Assembly: GCF_001512285.1 (NCBI RefSeq)
Contig: NZ_LNUV01000006.1
Coordinates: forward strand, 2,520,342-2,584,341
Reading direction: 5' to 3'
Source: Arthrobacter sp. EpRS71
GTDB lineage: Bacteria > Actinomycetota > Actinomycetes > Actinomycetales > Micrococcaceae
DNA length: 64,000 bases
Under the pieces are notes generated by a model, which worked only from the letters and a program-made list of their open reading frames with translations, searched no databases and had not been told where the DNA came from. This document shows positions 32,826 to 40,931 of the stretch, piece by piece (within the stretch, counting starts at the first letter, position 1; each line of letters starts with the position of its first letter). A program made the position numbers and the translations under genes.

Positions 32826-33398
32826 AGGGTGGGCCGTTCGCCTTTCGTGGGCGGGCGGTCCGCCGCAGGTGGCCGGCTCTTGTGGGTGGTTGCCGGCGAC
32901 GGACCGCCGTTCCCGCCCAAGGGCCGGCACCACTCACCTGGTGCGTGCGGCAAGCCCGGGCCGGGATCGGCCTGGGCGGATCCCCCGCGGACCAGGGAGA
33001 GCATGCTCGCGGGGCTCGCACCCCTTTGGGCGTCCACTCCGCTTCGCTCCGTGGCCGGCTGTTGGGCCCGGTCCCGACGTCGCAGAGCTCCGCCGTGCCC
33101 GGTCCTGTGTGTCTACGACGTTTTTTGGCTGCTGTCCTTCGGATTCTATGTGTCCGCTCCACCCCGTCTAGCCCCTCCGCAGGCTCCGGGGCCTGCGGTG
33201 CAGGAAATGTCCCTCCGGCGCTCCTGCGTCGCTTATTTCCTCCGGGAATTTCCCACACCTTGCCCAAGGGTAGACAGGCCTCCGTCGGCCACAGCTCCGC
33301 AAGCTTCGCCAGCAGCCAAAAAACAACGGGGGAGGAAAGAAAGCAGCTGGCCGGGTCACACCGCTCCCTCACCAATCCTCTGCAAAGGACACAAAACC
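32826..33398 (+). repeat. Structured leader, copy B
   Basis: About 573 bp. The first 170 bp, absent from copy A, contain the stem GGCGGTCCG (32854-32862) with CGGACCGCC (32900-32908), itself enclosing GCCGGC/GCCGGC. The last 400 bp are almost identical to copy A. Long-range arms GTTTTTTGGCTGCTG (33120-33134) and CAGCAGCCAAAAAAC (33310-33324) are perfect. Ends at the ATG of the dprA-like gene (33399). Confidence 0.9.
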
Positions 33399-34307
33399 AT
33401 GAATGACCGCATTGCACGCGCCGCCCTGACTCGCCTTTTCGATTCCCAGGACTCCACCGGCCGGGCGCTTGTCCACGCCTTGGGCGCCTACGCGGCCCTG
33501 AGGGTAGCAACCGGGGCGCAACCGCCCCACACCTTCCGCCACATCACGGAAGTGGAGTTGAACGAAGGGCTGCGCCGCTGGGCGCAGCGGATCCCTGACG
33601 TGGACGCAGAAAGGGATCTTGCCACCATTGAACGACTGGGCGGAGGTTTCCTTATCCCCGGTGACGAACACTGGCCCATCGGCCTCGATGATCTGCCTGA
33701 TGCCCCGTATGGGCTTTGGTACGTCGGGAACATCACCCAGGGGATCCCCGCGGTACAGCGCGCGGCCGCGTTGACTGGTTCCCGCGATTCCACCAGTTAC
33801 GGCGCAGCTGTTACCGGTGAGATGGCCCATGGACTGGCCCAGCGTGGAATCTGCATTGTCTCCGGCCTGGCCTACGGCATCGACGCGCACGCCCACCGTG
33901 GCGCGCTTGCTGGCTTTACCGGCACCGGACCGGCGACGATCGCGGTTGCAGCCGGAGGCCTTGACCGGGTTTACCCGTCAGGTAACGCGGACCTCGCGGC
34001 CGCGATCAGGGCCGACGGTTTGGTCGTCTCAGAGCAGCCCCCCGGAAGCGCGCCTACGCGTTACCGCTTTTTGCAGCGGAACCGCATCATTGCCGCCCTC
34101 GCCGGGGTCACCTGTGTTGTCGAAGCCCGGTGGCGTTCCGGCGCGCTGAACGCCGCGCACCACGCCGAAACCATTGCCCGGCACGTCGCGGCAGTACCCG
34201 GAAGCGTGCACAGCGCGAACTCGGCAGGCTGCCACAGGCTCCTGAAAGAAGGCACGGCAGCACTGGTTTCCGACGCCGCAGAACTGGCCGAACTACTCGC
34301 CAGCTAG
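33399..34307 (+). CDS. DprA/Smf-like ssDNA-binding protein
   Basis: A 302-residue protein. After about 90 N-terminal residues comes the DprA core: FLIPGDEHWPIGLDDLPDAP, ALTGSRDSTSYGAAVTGEM, GICIVSGLAYGIDAHAHRGAL, TIAVAAGGLDRVYPSGNADL and FLQRNRIIAALAGVTCVVEA. These are the Rossmann-fold motifs of DprA, which binds ssDNA and loads RecA in transformation. The C-terminal end GCHRLLKEGTAALVSDAAEL is also DprA-like. A plasmid copy behind a repeated leader suggests a role in handling incoming single-stranded plasmid DNA. ATG 33399 is fixed by the leader end. Confidence 0.85.
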   Translation: MNDRIARAALTRLFDSQDSTGRALVHALGAYAALRVATGAQPPHTFRHITEVELNEGLRRWAQRIPDVDAERDLATIERLGGGFLIPGDEHWPIGLDDLPDAPYGLWYVGNITQGIPAVQRAAALTGSRDSTSYGAAVTGEMAHGLAQRGICIVSGLAYGIDAHAHRGALAGFTGTGPATIAVAAGGLDRVYPSGNADLAAAIRADGLVVSEQPPGSAPTRYRFLQRNRIIAALAGVTCVVEARWRSGALNAAHHAETIARHVAAVPGSVHSANSAGCHRLLKEGTAALVSDAAELAELLAS

Positions 34308-34314
34308 ACCCACC

Positions 34315-34342
34315 GGTGGCCGGGATACCCGTCCCGGCCACC
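34315..34342. terminator. Perfect GC hairpin after the dprA-like gene
   Basis: GGTGGCCGGGA (34315-34325) and TCCCGGCCACC (34332-34342), 11 perfect pairs. A tandem repeat of CCACCCCATTCGTAAA-like sequence follows up to about 34375. Confidence 0.65.
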
Positions 34343-34385
34343 ACCCCATTCGTAAAACCACCCCATTCGTAAAGGAGACAGAACC

Positions 34386-34778
34386 ATGACTGAAAGCCCC
34401 GAAACCCAACAGGCCACAGAAGAGATTGAATGGTTTCCCGCGCGTGAGCTGGTGGATGCGATGAAAGCCGAAGGCCTGGAGCTTCACGTCGAACAAACCG
34501 GCGGAGGCACCGCCACCTTTTTCCTTCAGAGCGAAGGCAGCCAAACCTTCACGGTTGGCCCCGGATCATTCAGCTGGAAGAACCCCCTGGAATCCAGGTT
34601 CACCACCGCTGAGCTCTACTACGGCCCGGAGCACTACGACGACGACGGCGAACCGGTGGAGTTCTCCGCCGATGAAGAGAAGACCGTTACGCCGGGAACA
34701 CCGATGGCTGATATCGCCCACGAAATCGCCGTAAACTTCCGCCGATTCAACACCCGCCCGACCGACAGCGCCACATAG
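34386..34778 (+). CDS. Hypothetical acidic protein, cassette B second gene
   Basis: A 130-residue acidic protein (MTESPETQQATEEIEWFPAR, ELVDAMKAEGLELHVEQTGG), with TFTVGPGSFSWKNPLESRFT in the middle and Asp/Glu-rich YYGPEHYDDDGEPVEF afterwards. Strong net negative charge recalls DNA-mimic anti-restriction proteins, but this is only a charge-based thought. AAAGGAGACAG precedes ATG 34386. Leader C starts 3 bp after its stop. Confidence 0.65.
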   Translation: MTESPETQQATEEIEWFPARELVDAMKAEGLELHVEQTGGGTATFFLQSEGSQTFTVGPGSFSWKNPLESRFTTAELYYGPEHYDDDGEPVEFSADEEKTVTPGTPMADIAHEIAVNFRRFNTRPTDSAT

Positions 34779-34780
34779 GC

Positions 34781-35339
34781 AGGGTGGGCCGTTCGCCTTG
34801 TGTGGGCGGGCGGTCCGCCGCAGGTGGCCGGCTTTGGTGGGTGGTTGCCGGCGGCGGACCGCCGTTCCCGCCCAAGGGCCGGCAGTGCTCACCTGGTGCG
34901 TGCGGCAAGCCCGGGCCGGGATCGGCCTGGGCGGATCGGCGGGGGACCAGGGAGAGCATGCTCGCAGGGCTCGCACCCCTTTGGGCGTCCACTTCGTGGC
35001 CGGCTGTTGGGCCCGGTCCCGACGTCGCAGAGCTCCGCCGTGCCCGGTCCTGTGTGTCTACGACGTTTTCTGGTTGCTGTCCTCCGGATTGTAGGCGTCC
35101 ACTCCACCCCGTCTAGCCCCTCCAAAAGCAGTCGGGGCCAGCGGCACTGGAATTCTTCGACGGCGCTTCGCTTATTTCCTTTCGAAGATTTCCAGCACCT
35201 TGCCCTGCGGGTAGACAGGGCTCCGCTGGCCGCCAAGCAAGCAAGCTTGCCAGCAACCAAAAAACAACGGGGGAGGAAAGAAAGCAGCTGGCCGGGTCAC
35301 ACCGCTCCCTCACCAATCCTCTGCAAAGGACACAAAACA
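34781..35339 (+). repeat. Structured leader, copy C (most diverged)
   Basis: About 559 bp. The long-range arms are GTTTTCTGGTTGCTG (35065-35079) and CAGCAACCAAAAAAC (35251-35265): relative to A, B and D, a C-to-T change in one arm is matched by G-to-A in the other, so pairing is kept (14 of 15). The inner stem is TGGAATTCTTCGA (35148-35160) with TCGAAGATTTCCA (35182-35194), 12 of 13 pairs, unlike copy A in sequence but at the same place. The CCAC hairpin is shortened to CCAC-TTC-GTGG (34989-34999). Confidence 0.9.
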
Positions 35340-35480
35340 ATGAACACCACAGAACCCCAGGAACCGGCGTTTCAGCACAAGACGGACGCGGATTGGTTCT
35401 ATGCCTTGGACATGGACAACGCCGAGGATCGCCGCCTCGCCAACGGCGGGCATGATCCGCTCACTGACGGACCTCTCTAG
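35340..35480 (+). CDS. Small hypothetical protein, cassette C first gene
   Basis: A 46-residue acidic peptide (MNTTEPQEPAFQHKTDADWF, YALDMDNAEDRRLANGGHDP). The ATG is placed by the leader end and the AAAGGACAC ribosome site, as in the other cassettes. It ends 17 bp before the next gene. No motif. Confidence 0.6.
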   Translation: MNTTEPQEPAFQHKTDADWFYALDMDNAEDRRLANGGHDPLTDGPL

Positions 35481-35497
35481 AAGGGCAAGGAGACGCC

Positions 35498-35929
35498 ATG
35501 CTTACCCACCGCATAGCTCTTTACATCCCGTCGCGACTCAGCGAGAACGTCACCGTGGCCAGCCTCGATGCCCGGCACAGCAGCCTTCAAATCCTCGTCG
35601 GCGGCGGCCTGGAGTGCATCGCCAGAGGCGACTGGCAGGTCTACCTGAACGCCGAGACGCAAACTACCGGACCATCGAACGTCCGCGCCGCGCAGCTGCT
35701 CCACGAAACCGGGCTTGATCTGCCCGTCACCGGGAACGCCGTGTTCCTGGGCCGGGAAGGTCTCAGTCATGACGTCGACGTTCCGGAGTACTTGATCCGC
35801 CGTGCCGAAGCACTCTTGGACACCCGGCTGACCCAGCCAGCGGCCCAAACCAAGAGGGTGGCCGGGACCAGCTCCCGGCCACCCTCCCAAGTTTTGAGGA
35901 AACAGAACCATGACGAACTTCTGGGATGA
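35498..35929 (+). CDS. DUF3846-like hypothetical protein
   Basis: A 143-residue protein (MLTHRIALYIPSRLSENVTV). The stretch SLQILVGGGLECIARGDWQV, then NVRAAQLLHETGLDLPVTGN and AVFLGREGLSHDVDVPEYLI resembles DUF3846, a small plasmid/phage domain of unknown function. The last 30 residues (QTKRVAGTSSRPPSQVLRKQ) are encoded by a GC hairpin that in sibling cassettes lies outside the genes, so the stop codon may have been lost. It overlaps the next gene by 20 bases. Confidence 0.65.
   Translation: MLTHRIALYIPSRLSENVTVASLDARHSSLQILVGGGLECIARGDWQVYLNAETQTTGPSNVRAAQLLHETGLDLPVTGNAVFLGREGLSHDVDVPEYLIRRAEALLDTRLTQPAAQTKRVAGTSSRPPSQVLRKQNHDELLG
35855..35885. terminator. Perfect GC hairpin inside the end of the DUF3846-like gene
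   Basis: AGGGTGGCCGGGA (35855-35867) and TCCCGGCCACCCT (35873-35885), 13 perfect pairs around a 5-base loop. Same core as the hairpin at 34315. Confidence 0.65.
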
Positions 35930-36221
35930 AGACGGCGATTTCGACTACGAAGCCCACCACGAGGCAGGCCAACGCGACCAAGCAGCCGATACGGCCGCAA
36001 GGATCGGCTACCCGGGAATGGCGGATGCTTTCTACTACTTCGGGCTGCAGGGCAAACCGGATGCAACCTTCACGCCCGAACTGCTCACGGCGTTGGATAC
36101 GTGGCAGGTCCAGCTCGAGAAAATAGAAGCTGCCCCGGCCGACGAGGAAATCAAGGATCTACAGCGCCAGACCGAGGAAGCCACCAACGCGATCCTCACC
36201 AAGATCGACAGCGCCACGTAA
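35910..36221 (+). CDS. Hypothetical acidic helical protein, cassette C last gene
   Basis: A 103-residue acidic protein (MTNFWDEDGDFDYEAHHEAG, then QRDQAADTAARIGYPGMADA) with a long C-terminal helix (LDTWQVQLEKIEAAPADEEI, KDLQRQTEEATNAILTKIDS) likely to form a coiled coil. TGAGGAAACAGAACC precedes ATG 35910. Ends just before leader D. No family recognized. Confidence 0.65.
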   Translation: MTNFWDEDGDFDYEAHHEAGQRDQAADTAARIGYPGMADAFYYFGLQGKPDATFTPELLTALDTWQVQLEKIEAAPADEEIKDLQRQTEEATNAILTKIDSAT

Positions 36222-36225
36222 GCCG

Positions 36226-36800
36226 GTCGGGCCGTTCGCCTTTCGTGGGCGGGCGGTCCGCCGCAGGTGGCCGGCTCTTGTGGGTGGTTGCCGGCGACGG
36301 ACCGCCGTTCCCGCCCAAGGGCCGGCACCACTCACCTGGTGCGTGCGGCAAGCCCGGGCCGGGATCGGCCTGGGCGGATCCCCCGCGGACCAGGGAGAGC
36401 ATGCTCGCGGGGCTCGCACCCCTTTGGGCGTCCACTCCGCTTCGCTCCGTGGCCGGCTGTTGGGCCCGGTCCCGACGTCGCAGAGCTCCGCCGTGCCCGG
36501 TCCTGTGTGTCTACGACGTTTTTTGGCTGCTGTCCTTCGGATTCTATGTGTCCGCTCCACCCCGTCTAGCCCCTCCGCAGGCTCCGGGGCCTGCGGTCCG
36601 AAAATTCTTTAGCCAGGGATCCTCGCTAGCTCGGATCCCGCAAGATTTTTCTGCCCTTGCCCAAGGGTAGACAGGCCTCCGTCGGCCACAGCTCCGCAAG
36701 CTTCGCCAGCAGCCAAAAAACAACGGGGGAGGAAAGAAAGCAGCTGGCCCGGGTCACACCGCTCCCTCACCAACCATTCCTCTGCAAAGGACACAGAACC
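36226..36800 (+). repeat. Structured leader, copy D
   Basis: About 575 bp, near-identical to copy B except for 36598-36657. There the inner stem is replaced by GAAAATTCTT (36600-36609) with AAGATTTTTC (36642-36651), 9 of 10 pairs, enclosing GGGATCC (36616-36622) and GGATCCC (36633-36639). So the sequence is new but the stem is kept. Long-range arms at 36518-36532 and 36707-36721 are perfect. Ends at the ATG of the ParB-domain gene (36801). Confidence 0.9.
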
Positions 36801-38135
36801 ATGAACGCAACACCCACGCTCGAACTGCTTGACCCCACCACCCTCACGGTGGACACCAACGTCCGCAAGGAAGCCGGACTCACCAAAGAGTTCGTCGCCA
36901 GCATCAAAGAACACGGCGTGCTCGTGCCCGTCGTCGCCCACCGGACCGAGGACGGAACCGTGCACGTCCTGATGGGACAGCGCCGCACCCTTGGAGCCGT
37001 TGAGGCAGGAGCGGCGACCATTCCCGTGCTCGTCGGCGCCAGCCCCGAGGAAGCGGAACGCCTCGCCACGCAGGTAGTGGAGAACGACCACCGCAGCGCA
37101 CTCACCGACAGCGACCGCGCCGAAGCCTTCCACCAAATGGCACTGCTGGGAGTGAGCGCCAACGTCATCGCCCGGAAGATGGGAGCCAAGAAAGCAGTGG
37201 TGGAAACCGCGCTGAAGGTCAAAGCGAACGCCACCGCAGCCCAGGCACTGGACCAAGGCCTGACACTGGAACAGTCCGCCGTGATCGAGGAATTCGCAGA
37301 CGACGCCGACGCAGTGGCAACGCTCGAACGCCTCGCCACCGAGAACCCCGGCAACTTCGCCCACCGGGCGCAGCGGCTCCGCGACGAGCGCAAGAACAAC
37401 GCCCTGCTCGCCGAAGCCTGCGCCGAGGCTGCCGCTAAAGGCCTCACAGTGCTGGAACAAGACCCCAGCTACTACGACTACAAGGGACCCGCCGCCCTGA
37501 TCTCCACACTGACCACCCCCGAGGGCGAACGCCTCAGCGAGACGGACGCGGACGCGGTCTACATCGGCATCGGATACAGCGGTTTGATGACGAGGTTCGC
37601 CGTCGCGGACTGGAAGGCCCGCGGGCTGCGGAAGGACGGCAAAGCCCCGGCAGGAGGGATGACCGACGAGGAAAAGGCCGCACGACGGGAGGTCATTGAA
37701 AACAACAAAGCCATGGATTCGGCCGAGGTGGTACGCAGGGAGTTCGTCAAAACCCTGCTGGCACGCAAGGCCCTGCCAAAGAACGCCCAGAAGTTCATCG
37801 CCCACGCCAGCTACATCCTGACCAAGGCCTTGAACAAGACCGAACTCACGGCGGAACTGCTGGGCACCGGCACCGGGTACGGCGAGTTCACGGCCTACGT
37901 GGACAAACCCACCACCAAACCCGAAACGGTCACCCTCGCCACCATGATCACCGCCTACGAGGCAAACATCGATCGCACGAGCTGGCGGACTCGCTACAGC
38001 GACACACGCTACTACCTCACCCAGCTCACGGCATGGGGATACGAACCCAGCGACGTCGAAAAGATCATCCTCACCGACCCCGAGACAGAAACCGAGGAAA
38101 CCACGGAAAGCGCGGACGAACCCGAAGCCGCCTAG
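36801..38135 (+). CDS. ParB/Srx-fold N-terminal domain protein
   Basis: A 444-residue protein. Residues 5-130 form a ParB/Srx-like domain: DPTTLTVDTNVRKEAGLTKE, FVASIKEHGVLVPVVAHRTE and HVLMGQRRTLGAVEAGAATI, where GQRR is the position of the GERR CTP-binding motif. A helix-turn-helix-like stretch, AEAFHQMALLGVSANVIARK, follows. The C-terminal half is helical and ends with an acidic tail. No parA is next to it. Such ParB-domain proteins are known from leading regions of conjugative plasmids, where their role is not partition. Start fixed by leader D. Confidence 0.8.
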   Translation: MNATPTLELLDPTTLTVDTNVRKEAGLTKEFVASIKEHGVLVPVVAHRTEDGTVHVLMGQRRTLGAVEAGAATIPVLVGASPEEAERLATQVVENDHRSALTDSDRAEAFHQMALLGVSANVIARKMGAKKAVVETALKVKANATAAQALDQGLTLEQSAVIEEFADDADAVATLERLATENPGNFAHRAQRLRDERKNNALLAEACAEAAAKGLTVLEQDPSYYDYKGPAALISTLTTPEGERLSETDADAVYIGIGYSGLMTRFAVADWKARGLRKDGKAPAGGMTDEEKAARREVIENNKAMDSAEVVRREFVKTLLARKALPKNAQKFIAHASYILTKALNKTELTAELLGTGTGYGEFTAYVDKPTTKPETVTLATMITAYEANIDRTSWRTRYSDTRYYLTQLTAWGYEPSDVEKIILTDPETETEETTESADEPEAA

Positions 38136-38141
38136 ACCCCC

Positions 38142-38169
38142 TGCCGGGCGGAACCCCCACCGCCCGGCA
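38142..38169. terminator. Perfect GC hairpin after the ParB-domain gene
   Basis: TGCCGGGCGG (38142-38151) and CCGCCCGGCA (38160-38169), 10 perfect pairs. Same core as the hairpin at 32052. Confidence 0.7.
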
Positions 38170-38218
38170 AGGCCCCCGGCCACTCACCACGGCGGGGCCG
38201 GGAACCTCCCAAACGTCG

Positions 38219-38273
38219 GGCGGTCCGCCGCCCAGGGCGAACCACAGCAGCCAATCACCAGCGACGGACCGCC
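38219..38273. repeat. Orphan copy of the leader upstream stem
   Basis: GGCGGTCCG (38219-38227) and CGGACCGCC (38265-38273), identical to the outer stem of leaders B, C and D, but the inside differs and no leader follows. It shows that this stem is an element of its own, probably tied to the end of the preceding gene. Confidence 0.65.
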
Positions 38274-38413
38274 GTTCAACGCCACCAGGCACACGCAAAC
38301 AAAGTGCCGCGCCGTCACGTCCACTAGGACACCTTCACTATCAGTTAAGAAATCTTTGTCAGAGACCCCCTTTAGGCTCATCCCATGGCATGGCAGCACA
38401 GACAGGAATCACC

Positions 38414-38767
38414 ATGAACACGCAGACACCCCCAGAGGTCACTCTCGTCGAGCTCTTCCCTGGACTGCCTCCAATCCTTGACCAAGTGGTGATGGGGGCG
38501 TTGATCTTCTCGGCCGTTGCCACAATTTATCTGGGCATCGGATGGATGATTGCCCACTCCAGAATGGAAGACCTTGATGACGACAACGACACCACGCCGT
38601 TCCACATCGGCTTCGTCACCGCCATCTCCCTGCCCCTGATCCTGATGAACAACATGCGCAGCATTACCGGCCTAATCCTCGGAGCAGCGATCGGAGCCCT
38701 CCTCGCCCTGGGCACATACCTTCTCCTACGCCGACACCGCGCAACACACCCACGAACCACGCGCTGA
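38414..38767 (+). CDS. Small three-helix membrane protein
   Basis: A 117-residue protein with three hydrophobic helices (VVMGALIFSAVATIYLGIGW, HIGFVTAISLPLILMN and LILGAAIGALLALGTYLLL) and a basic tail (RRHRATHPRTTR). ATG 38414 follows GGAA; an ATG at 38390 is possible. It lies between the cassettes and a strong terminator. No family recognized. Confidence 0.65.
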   Translation: MNTQTPPEVTLVELFPGLPPILDQVVMGALIFSAVATIYLGIGWMIAHSRMEDLDDDNDTTPFHIGFVTAISLPLILMNNMRSITGLILGAAIGALLALGTYLLLRRHRATHPRTTR

Positions 38768-39108
38768 CGGGCAAGACTTCAGTCTTGTAGACTGAACCAC
38801 AGATTTCCTTTTGCAGAGGGAAAAATTGAAGGGCCGGCACTTACAGTGCCGGCCCTTCACCCTTTAACCCGAAAACATCAGCTGATGAATGAACCCGCAC
38901 GAGACCAGTGCAGAACAACCGGTAACGTCCCCCATGGGCCAGGACATCCGCCGCCGACCCACCATCCACTGGGGAACAGTTCCTTTCAGCCGGGACCACA
39001 CACTGGGGGATCCGGGCGAACCTGACACAGGCACAAGAACCCAACGCCCAGGGCAGCTGTCAAAGAGGCCGGGGGAGAGGTCCGATGGGCTACTAACCGC
39101 GATCTTCC
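38768..39108. other. Intergenic region with strong terminator
   Basis: GAAGGGCCGGCAC (38828-38840) and GTGCCGGCCCTTC (38846-38858) form a 13-bp perfect stem with an A-rich left and pyrimidine-rich right flank, a bidirectional terminator. The rest, up to the transposon end at 39109, has no supported gene. Confidence 0.7.
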
Positions 39109-39248
39109 TGTCATCTTCAGAAGCTGACGGCACAAAGGCCCCTGTAACCCCGGGAGTTGTGCACAGGACTCTTGAACACTGGTTGCTCGATAGTCCTGTG
39201 CATTATGGTGCTTTTGTTCGGTACTCCTGTTCCTAAAAGGAGGCAGGC

Positions 39249-40931
39249 ATGGATGCTGATCAGAGTCGTCTTGCTGCCGATGGGCAGTTGACGATGTCGG
39301 ATGCCGCATGGGAACAGGCCAAGAATCGTGCCGCGGTGATCGGGGCGTTGGCGCAGCGCCGCACCCCAAGTGCCGCTGCTGTTGACCAAGCGGCCATGGA
39401 ACTTGGTGTTTCCCGACGCCGGATCTACGTGTTGCTTGCCCGGTATCGCCAGGGTTCGGGTCTCGTAACGGACCTTGCGGTCCGTCGTTCCACAGGAGGT
39501 AAGGGTCGAAACCGACTGCCGGAACCGGTTGAAGAAATCATGCGCGACCTTATCCGCCGGCGGTTCCTTACGCGACAAAAGCTGAGTGTTGCGGCACTTC
39601 ACCGGGAGATTGGCAGGGCTTGTGCACTCAAAGGTTTGAAGCCCCCGACGCGGAACACGGTGACTCGGCGTATATCCATGCTCAACCCCGTTGAAGTGGG
39701 ACGACGCAGGGAAGGGCCGGATGCCGTGAGGACCTTGCAGGCCGCGGGCGGTGAAGTGCCGCTGATCAGTTCGATCCTGGAGCAGGTACAGATCGACCAC
39801 ACGGTCATTGATGTGGTCATCGTTGACGAACGGGAACGTCAGTCGATTGGCCGCCCGTACCTGACCGTGGCCGTCGACGTCTTCAGCAGGGCCCTCGTGG
39901 GCATGGTGGTGACGCTGGAACCTCCATCGGCTGTTTCGGTGGGATTGTGCCTGGCCCACACCGTTGGGGACAAGCGTCCTTGGCTTGAGCGGCTTGGCGT
40001 GGAGGTGGATTGGCCGATGAGCGGCAAACCGAAATCGTTGTTTCTGGATAATGCGGCAGAGTTCAAGAGCGAGGCGCTGCGGCGTGGCTGCGAGCAGCAT
40101 GGCATCAGGTTGTCCTATCGGCCACCGGGGCAACCCCACTACGGCGGCATTGTCGAACGCGTTATCGGCACGGCCATGCGCAGGATCCACGAACTTCCGG
40201 GAACAACCTTTTCCAACCCGGGGGAGCGGGGCCGCTATGACTCGGAGAGGTTGGCTGCCTTGACGCTGCCGGAGCTTGAGAAGTGGCTGGTACTTGCGGC
40301 TGCCAGTTACCACGGCAGCGTGCATAAGACCTTGGGACAAACCCCGGAAGCCAAGTGGGCTGCCGGGATAGCCGCGACCGGGCTGCCCGCCGTTACCGCA
40401 AACCAGACTTCCTTCCTTGTGGACTTCCTCCCTGTCATCCGCCGCACGCTGACCCGAACAGGCTTCGTCGTCGACCATGTCCACTACTTTGCGAACGCTC
40501 TGAAACCGTGGATCAGCCGCCGCGACAAGCTGGAGCCGTTCGTCATCCGACGAGATCCACGCGATATCAGCCGGATTTGGGTGTTGGAACCGGACGGACA
40601 CCACTACGTGGACGTCCCGTACCGGTCGATGGCTAACCCTCCCATCAGCACATGGGAGCACCGGCAGGCTCTGGCCCGGTTACATGATCTCGGCGCCACC
40701 CAAGTGGACGAAGCAGCACTGTTCCGGATGATCGACCAAATGCGCCGAGTCAGCGAGACTGCCGTGAAAACGACCAAGCGCATCCGCAGGGAAACCGAAC
40801 GTCGCAAACATGCCAAGAACCCGGGCCGACCAGACCCCGTACCTTCAAAAGTCCCACCACCGGACACACCACGCAGCAAGGACCCGGAAGAGGATTCCGT
40901 TCAACCCTTCGAACAGATCGAGGAATGGTGA
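39249..40931 (+). CDS. tniA: DDE transposase TniA
   Basis: A 560-residue Mu/TnsB-type transposase. An N-terminal helix-turn-helix (MELGVSRRRIYVLLARYR) is followed by an rve catalytic core with Asp183 (QIDHTVIDVV), Asp267 (LFLDNAAEF) and Glu303 (GGIVERVIG), a D-D-35-E triad, then a Mu-C-like beta domain (DKLEPFVIRRDPRDISRIWV). It cuts and joins transposon ends with TniB. ATG 39249 follows AAAGGAGG. It overlaps tniB by 7 bases. Confidence 0.95.
   Translation: MDADQSRLAADGQLTMSDAAWEQAKNRAAVIGALAQRRTPSAAAVDQAAMELGVSRRRIYVLLARYRQGSGLVTDLAVRRSTGGKGRNRLPEPVEEIMRDLIRRRFLTRQKLSVAALHREIGRACALKGLKPPTRNTVTRRISMLNPVEVGRRREGPDAVRTLQAAGGEVPLISSILEQVQIDHTVIDVVIVDERERQSIGRPYLTVAVDVFSRALVGMVVTLEPPSAVSVGLCLAHTVGDKRPWLERLGVEVDWPMSGKPKSLFLDNAAEFKSEALRRGCEQHGIRLSYRPPGQPHYGGIVERVIGTAMRRIHELPGTTFSNPGERGRYDSERLAALTLPELEKWLVLAAASYHGSVHKTLGQTPEAKWAAGIAATGLPAVTANQTSFLVDFLPVIRRTLTRTGFVVDHVHYFANALKPWISRRDKLEPFVIRRDPRDISRIWVLEPDGHHYVDVPYRSMANPPISTWEHRQALARLHDLGATQVDEAALFRMIDQMRRVSETAVKTTKRIRRETERRKHAKNPGRPDPVPSKVPPPDTPRSKDPEEDSVQPFEQIEEW

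Noticed and set aside
32747..33510. Minus-strand frames inside leader copies (repeated at each copy)
   Set aside because: They follow the repeat, are Arg/Pro-rich, and have no ribosome sites; they reflect structure-rich DNA.
31196..36800. A CRISPR array, considered because of the four repeats
   Set aside because: Repeats are 400-575 bp with genes between them, not short repeats with uniform spacers, and no cas genes are present.
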